DNA from: Angiostrongylus vasorum
Lineage: Eukaryota; Nematoda; Chromadorea; Rhabditida; Metastrongylidae
Length of the DNA: 64,000 nt
NCBI GenBank assembly: GCA_018806985.1
Contig: JADANN010000174.1
Location: forward strand, 1,996,001 to 2,060,000
Reading direction: 5' to 3'
A program made the position numbers and the translations under genes. Shown here piece after piece: positions 58,463 through 64,000 of this stretch (positions are counted from its first letter, which is position 1; each line of letters opens with the position of its first letter). The notes under the pieces are model-generated. The model worked only from the letters and a program-made list of their open reading frames with translations, ran no database searches and was not told where the DNA came from.

Positions 58463-61400
58463 ATGTTGTTCGCTCTTCTGCTGGTTGGCCTCAGTCCTTC
58501 TTCTGCTGACCGCTGCGCTTCTGTCCCTCCCTCGCTTTGGTGTGGCAGTGACGAGCTCAGCAAGGAGTGTGGATCTGAAGAACTCTGTACTCGGTACGTA
58601 GATGTTCTTATAGTTAGAATAAACAAATTTGTTCATGGAAGGTGTTTTTTGTGGAGCTCACACCGTCTCACGTTACAGTAGCATAAAGCGACACAAACCA
58701 CGACAAGCAAAACGTTGATTTGGAAGGCATTTTCACGAAAAACTTAACATTTCCAGTGCCTTTCTTAAGTCGTCTGGTGATCTTCTAAAATGGTTAGTGC
58801 AATGTTTTGTGTTCTTAGTGCAGTGTGTCTTAGCCATGACTGCCACTTGTTGCTAAGAGAAGTGAAATATTGGAATATAAGCTGACAATATTTCGGCCAG
58901 ACCACCTTTTCTCTGCCGTTCTAATAATTCCAATGAGCTGGTGAATTTCATTAAGTTCGAAAAGCAAGGCAAGATATGGGTGATAAAAAGCTTAGTGCCC
59001 TTCACCGCTTGGAGAACTCACCGCTTATTTTTTGCTATCAGTAGAATTTTTCATGGTTTTCCTGCAGATCAACATCGCATTTGGTGCTAGAATTCATCTT
59101 TGAGAAACGAGGTAAAACACATCTATTGGAATCTTTTTTCCCAAGTGGTGAGCTTGTAGGCCAATTCTCCAATGAGATGGAAAAGGGATGAAGTGAATTA
59201 CCCAAGTAAAGAACCATCGATATCCCCCCTGGTTCAGGTAGCGCTGCAGTAGTGATACGCTTTGATACGGATCAGATCAAGGTTTCATGCCGGCCCAGGT
59301 CGAGCAAGCCATGCTCCTTCTGACCTGCCAGTGAATGAGCAGCATTGTCTGGAAAGCGCCATAGATCCGCAGAAGCTACGCATGGCGGCTATCCCTGGAT
59401 TCCAGACAGAATAAACTCGGCCACCACTAAGCGACATTCACTAAAAGGCCAAAAAAATCGAAACGAACGCACAAGCAAAACTGAAGCGCTTTGGCGATGA
59501 TGTATGTGAGGAAACGAATCGAATGAAAGAATTGCTGGAATCCGCATAACACTCGATATTGAGTCGGCTAGAGCAAAAGTAGTCATTTCAGGCGCAAGCA
59601 ACGTTAAGAACTAATTCTGGAAACGTCCTTTCGTTACAAAATTCCATTCCTGATGAGATACAAAAAAGAACATTCTTGATGTGACCTTAAAGGCCAGGTG
59701 TTGGGCTTACTGTTCTGGAAATCTCACACTGGAATCGCCTTAGAAAACTATGCAAAAAAAAACATCGAAACGGAGCACATTAAAAGGTCCAACTCGTTTC
59801 ATATCAATACTAATGAAAAAAAAGAAAAAGTGACTGAATCCTTTGCATATGTTGAAAAGAAGAATATTTGTGGTACTTCGTAGGCACTACTATTTGCAGA
59901 ATGCTTCGTACAGAGCAAAGGTTAAAGGGGTCATTGAAAACGCATGGCTAACAGTTTAATCTCGCGCCGCGGCCAAGCAAACCCTCTATTGCTCCTCGGT
60001 CAAAAAAATAGTTAACAGTTTAGCCTGCGCTGATAAAAGCACATTATCTGATACGGCAATAGGTCCCTTCCATCTTATCGTATCGGCCAAATGTGCACTT
60101 AATTCATCTAAACTTCTACGAATGGAGTCGAATGCACGCACTTTACGGCAGGTTTACAATAGGCCGGACGCGTTATTCTGTCTCGATTTATCCACTACTA
60201 TGTTGAAAGGTGGGCAACCACGATTGGTAGGGGAACAAATGGACCTTACGTCACAGTTCTGCGAGAGCCTTTATGTGATATTCTATGTGAAAAAAAATGA
60301 CTAAGGACTAACTAATCACGCAAGTGCAAGATTGATTTTACAGGTACCGCTCAGCTGCTTACAACAAGCCTATTAACCTCACGCTGCTTGTGGAGGCACT
60401 GTGTCCCTTTTGTCAGGGGTGGATTGTCGAGGAGTTCTATCCAAAAGTTTTCGAAAACTTTGCCGGATTCATCAACGTCGAGTTCGTACCCTTTGGAAAC
60501 GCGGAGATTATGGTGAGTGGCAGGGAAAATGTTTCCAGCTCATTGTCTACAATAGTACTCTCCAAGAACAGAACAACGGTTAGTCGGTTTCAAAGACCAA
60601 AACCAGTAAAATGATATTTTTCGCATTTCGGGTATTCAAATGGAAAGGAATAACCACTTAGAATTAAAATTAGTCGATGGCTATGTTAGAGGAATGGTCG
60701 AAACGTGAGAGGCTAGAACTACGCCACAACATAGAGGCACTTGGGTTTTTGTAACCTTAAATCTTGAGATTTGTCCAACTCCGTTTCCGACAACTTTAGC
60801 ACTTCGCTAATGCGACCAGCCAGCTTTTAACGAGGACATAGAACTTGTTCAGAACGGTACCATTACGTGCCAGCATGGACCAGAAGAGTGCAAGATCAAT
60901 CGCTTTGAATCGTGTCTTATCGATGTCCTTCAATCGCAGGATCGTTATGTGCCTTTCATTTACTGTATCGACAATCAGCTCCAGGCACGTATACAGTTGA
61001 TATTTTTTCTAACAGGCTGTCATTTAACCTAGACATGATTAATGAATACTTTCCTAGATTGGTAAGCTACCACGAGGTTGTCAAAAAAAGTTTGTGTTAT
61101 CCACAATAAAGTTTTCGACAACAGTGTGGTAGCTCAATGGTTCAAGAAAGTGTAGAAAGTATTCACTTGATAACAGTACATTTTGGTTACTCCTACGAGC
61201 ACTTATATCGCTTCAGTTAAGAAGTAAATAAAAGAAAGCTAAAGCAGGCCAGCCTACTAGATCGAGACGGCAGAGTCCGCTTGATTTTCGCTTGTAAGTC
61301 GAGCCCTCAGTGCTCTATACCATCGCAAGTAATTCATTTCTTTTAGTGCACATGTCTGAGCAGTCGTTATTGACTCATAGCAAGCAGTAGATATTTGTGC

Positions 61401-62345
61401 GCAAAAAAGGACTATTTGATCAATTTTTTTGTGGGTCATTAAATTTATTAGCACTACCAACCACGCATGAAATAAATGTTGACTGTAGCGATGTCCCGGT
61501 GCGGTCATCTAAGGTTTTGCCGTCTCCCATGTCCGTTTTGTTGGTAAAAGCAGTAATGGTGTCGATTTCAGTTGGCGGTGCCGTTCGAGAACGCGAGCGC
61601 CCTGTGCTTCAGAAATCTGTCAATCGGTGAAGCAGACCAAAACCTGATTCAGTTCGTTGTCCAATATCATTACCCTTCATCTTGAAAATCATAAAATCCA
61701 AACTCATCTTTATCCTGTCGGCTTTTATGGGCCGTCATTATTTACTTTCCGATATTGGTGTTAAGAAGGGGCGCACAGTACAGTGGTAGTGATGACCATC
61801 ATCACGAGCACGGTAGTGGTTCGATCCCACCCCAGGCCCACCAAGACTCTCATTCCTCCGCGGTCGGGAAATTGGTACCGGACGTGTCTGGGAAAAAATC
61901 ACTCTCTGCAATCCAAGTGGGGCGCCCCAGGCCGGCTATCTCAGGACTCCAGAGAGAATCGACTCGACTGAGATTCTACGACATTCAAGATGAAATAAAA
62001 ATCGTCAGGTAGCAACCGAACCCACACGTGGAGTTGGAAGATCTTCGTTGACAATGGATGTGAGGGAACGAATCGATTGAAAGAAGTGCTGGCACCTCCA
62101 CAGTAGACGTGAAGACGGGTCGTACAGAATAAAAAAAATATAAGTGTAAGTACAAGGCCACATAACTGAACAGAAAAATCTGATTGTAAGTCAGAAACAC
62201 GCTCTCTTCTCTGTTCTTTGAATTCCGTTGTGGACAGAGGGAGTTTACGTGTCATATTATTTTGAAGAAGAAAATGAAATTATCAGATCATGCATGGTCT
62301 CGGAACTTGGGGATAAACTCCAGCAGGAAGCAGCTGAGAAAACTG
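58463..62345 (+). CDS. GILT-like thiol reductase, copy C (exons 1-5; continues past window)
   Basis: Exons 58463-58593, 60344-60512, 60853-60984, 61572-61626, 62238-62345 have exactly the lengths of copy B exons 1-5 (131, 169, 132, 55, 108 nt) and the same phases. Seen: signal peptide [33 protein letters not shown]; catalytic CPFC in LVEALCPFCQGWIVEEF; FVPFGNAEIM; the signature [38 protein letters not shown]. An acceptor (CATTACAG) ends at 58450, twelve bases before the ATG, probably the SL trans-splice site. Intron 3 needs a GC donor (60985), as in copy B. Intron-5 sequence at 63.4-64.0 kb parallels 51.68-51.92 kb of copy B, so exons 6 and 7 should lie just beyond base 64000. Confidence 0.88.
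59228..59585 (+). repeat. SINE-2 copy, distal duplicate
   Basis: Near-identical to 40630-41000; lies in GILT-C intron 1. Confidence 0.8.
61768..62140 (+). repeat. SINE-2 copy in GILT-C intron 4
   Basis: The best preserved head in the window: gcacagtacagtggtagtga and a perfect B box (ggttcgatcccac); ends ggtcgtacagaataaaaaaa. Not present in copy B intron 4. Confidence 0.85.
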
Positions 62346-63674
62346 GTTCGTAAGCGTCTTCTTCATTTTTAAATTTATTACACTTTCCATTGCAGTAACG
62401 TTCCCTGTGGAAAGTATGACGAGCACTGGCGCTCAAAAAGCGCTACTACCAATAGATCAACTTAATAATCAAAAGAAAAGGCACTCTTTGAAAGGCCCAC
62501 CTGTCCCGATCGCTGAGAGAGCATTCCTCGGTGAGTAGTAAGCGAAAAGGCTGCCACAGGAGAGTTGAGGACAGCGGTCTGATCCAGTGCAATCGGCTGT
62601 TACATGGTGTTTCCTGGCGCCACACTTTTGATGTTCATAATATTGCCGTCAAAGTGTTGTTTGAGGACTCAATGACCCCCTGATGGATTTTTTCTTTTAC
62701 CAACTATGGTGGGTTGTCCTTCTACGAGGCTACCATTCCCAGACGTCTTGATGAAAGTTATTCCTATGAGCAACACCTTTAACACGTAAACATGCCGGAC
62801 AACAAGTGTGAGCTTCTTCTCAAGCACGGAATTGTTGCGCAGTATTACAATGTCAGAGCATATTGTTATATTTTTAGAACTGCGTTAAAACAGTTCCGAC
62901 TAGATATTCTTATTATTGTGGAAATATGTGTCATCCAAGTAAGCATCCGCTATGAAAATGTCCATGAATTCTTGTGAAACTTGGCATAGTTTAAAGGTTA
63001 AACGGCGGTCCACCACCTTTTAAGTACGTTGCATGATTGAGAAAAACAATCTAGGACCGGGTTGAATTCTTGGTTCTTGCAGAGGTTATGGAATAGTCGC
63101 ATGAAAGAAGAATAAAACGACCAAAGTTTAGCAATAAGATGAGAGGGGCGCAACGAAGATTGAAGGGATTAGGCCTAAATGAACAATAAAAACGGATTGT
63201 TGTTTGGTGGATGTATTTTGGCATGTAAAGAGACCCTGAGTTGACGCCTATCACTGTTTAATAACGTCATAGAAACACCAATGTAATGAATTCTTCGAGC
63301 GCTCGTCAAAAGACGTACTCCCATCTCTGCCTCCTTGTTCAGCTTTTTAAAAGGCAACTGTGGAAAACCAGGAGGAAACTCGTTCTTTCACCTCTACACA
63401 GCTACTCTGTCGTGATTTGATATGACTACCTCTCACTGCGTCATTTTGAATATTGCTGGTGTACATCGGAATGGGCGAAACATTTCTCGTCGACGCTTTT
63501 CCCAATTACTATACCGTCAATTGTGACATGTTCATCTCACAACAGTGTGCTTTTTCAAGCAGTTGTCTGGAATTGGCGTGGGTCTTAATAAGTAGCTGAG
63601 TCGTGGTTGGTCGTTAAATCTTTTTTGAATTGTTTATCTACTTTTTTTACTTCCCTTCCATCTTCACATATTAT

Positions 63675-63850
63675 GCAAATTCGACACCTCTTACATCCGT
63701 TTCACTTTCCCGCACCCATCGTTCACGCAGGTTCTTAGATCAGAGTGTGAGTTCGCCTACCACTTGTGGATTTCTTCTTCATCGTGAATACCATCGATTA
63801 CTAGTCGAATTGTTTGTCCCGGAAATCTTAATTTAGCTTCATAGAGCGCT
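63675..63850 (-). repeat. SINE-2 fragment in GILT-C intron 5
   Basis: Contains ccgcacccatcgttcacgca and ccatcgattactagtcgaat. The matching place in copy B (near 51780) lacks it: sequence there runs straight from the ttcacatattgttcaaat block to the gcgtgcttgcacaac block. Confidence 0.7.
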
Positions 63851-64000
63851 CGCGTGCCTTCACAACGAGCAGTCACTTTTTTCCGGCATGGATGGATCAT
63901 TTCTCAGAGAAGCAGCACTTACAGACTCTAGAGCAGATGACGGCATCGCTGACACAGCGTGCGATCGATCCAGTGACCATGCCTGCACTGCGCGAGCGCC

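Larger units (their letters stand above)
55090..60026 (+). repeat. Segmental duplication, distal copy
   Basis: Counterpart of 31595-41424, shortened by loss of the 33.35-37.86 kb interval, at whose position a CA-rich microsatellite lies. It carries a pseudo-exon of the PLPPR gene, the PLE P6 RT fragment and GILT copy C exon 1. Confidence 0.8.

Noticed and set aside
61768..61830. tRNA-gene-like sequence with a perfect B box.
   Set aside because: No cloverleaf or acceptor stem closes, and the body continues as SINE-2; it is a SINE head.

Overview
The window is nuclear DNA from a nematode, most likely a strongylid and probably a hookworm. The chaperonin gene matches the Caenorhabditis CCT-2 protein almost residue for residue. 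A splice-acceptor-like sequence sits a few bases upstream of that ATG, as expected for spliced-leader trans-splicing. The RTE and Penelope-like retroelement remnants are of the kind I associate with hookworm genomes. Species assignment is inference from recalled families; no search was run.

Layout. (1) 1.3-5.0 kb, + strand: a complete 11-exon cct-2 gene encoding 528 aa. (2) 5.0-10.8 kb: intergenic, with one SINE, a GC-rich island near 8.0 kb and an eroded minus-strand coding-like stretch. (3) 10.8-34.1 kb, + strand: one gene of at least 8 short exons for a phospholipid phosphatase-related (PLPPR/LPPR) six-pass membrane protein. Its introns are filled with SINEs, Penelope-like (PLE), RTE and BEL/Pao fragments. 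(4) 34-64 kb: a tandem cluster of GILT-like thiol reductase genes. Copy A (39.9 kb) is a one-exon remnant. Copy B (41.8-52.4 kb) is complete at 266 aa. Copy C (58.5 kb to beyond the window) has its first five exons in view. A 5 kb RTE retrotransposon with a 10 bp target-site duplication, itself split by a 1.5 kb insertion, lies in intron 5 of copy B.

Copies A and C are parts of a segmental duplication. Blocks at 31.6-41.4 kb recur in order at 55.1-60.0 kb. They include a dead copy of a PLPPR exon at 56.15 kb, so the duplicated unit ran from inside the PLPPR gene into the GILT gene.

The least conventional signal is a set of eight hammerhead-ribozyme-like motifs, two of them with all core elements intact, in the terminal repeats of PLE copies. 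Where element orientation is readable, the 3' motif is sense and the 5' motif antisense. The resident genes have ordinary cellular roles: cytosolic folding of actin and tubulin (cct-2), plasma-membrane lipid-phosphatase-like signalling (PLPPR) and lysosomal or secreted disulfide reduction (GILT).
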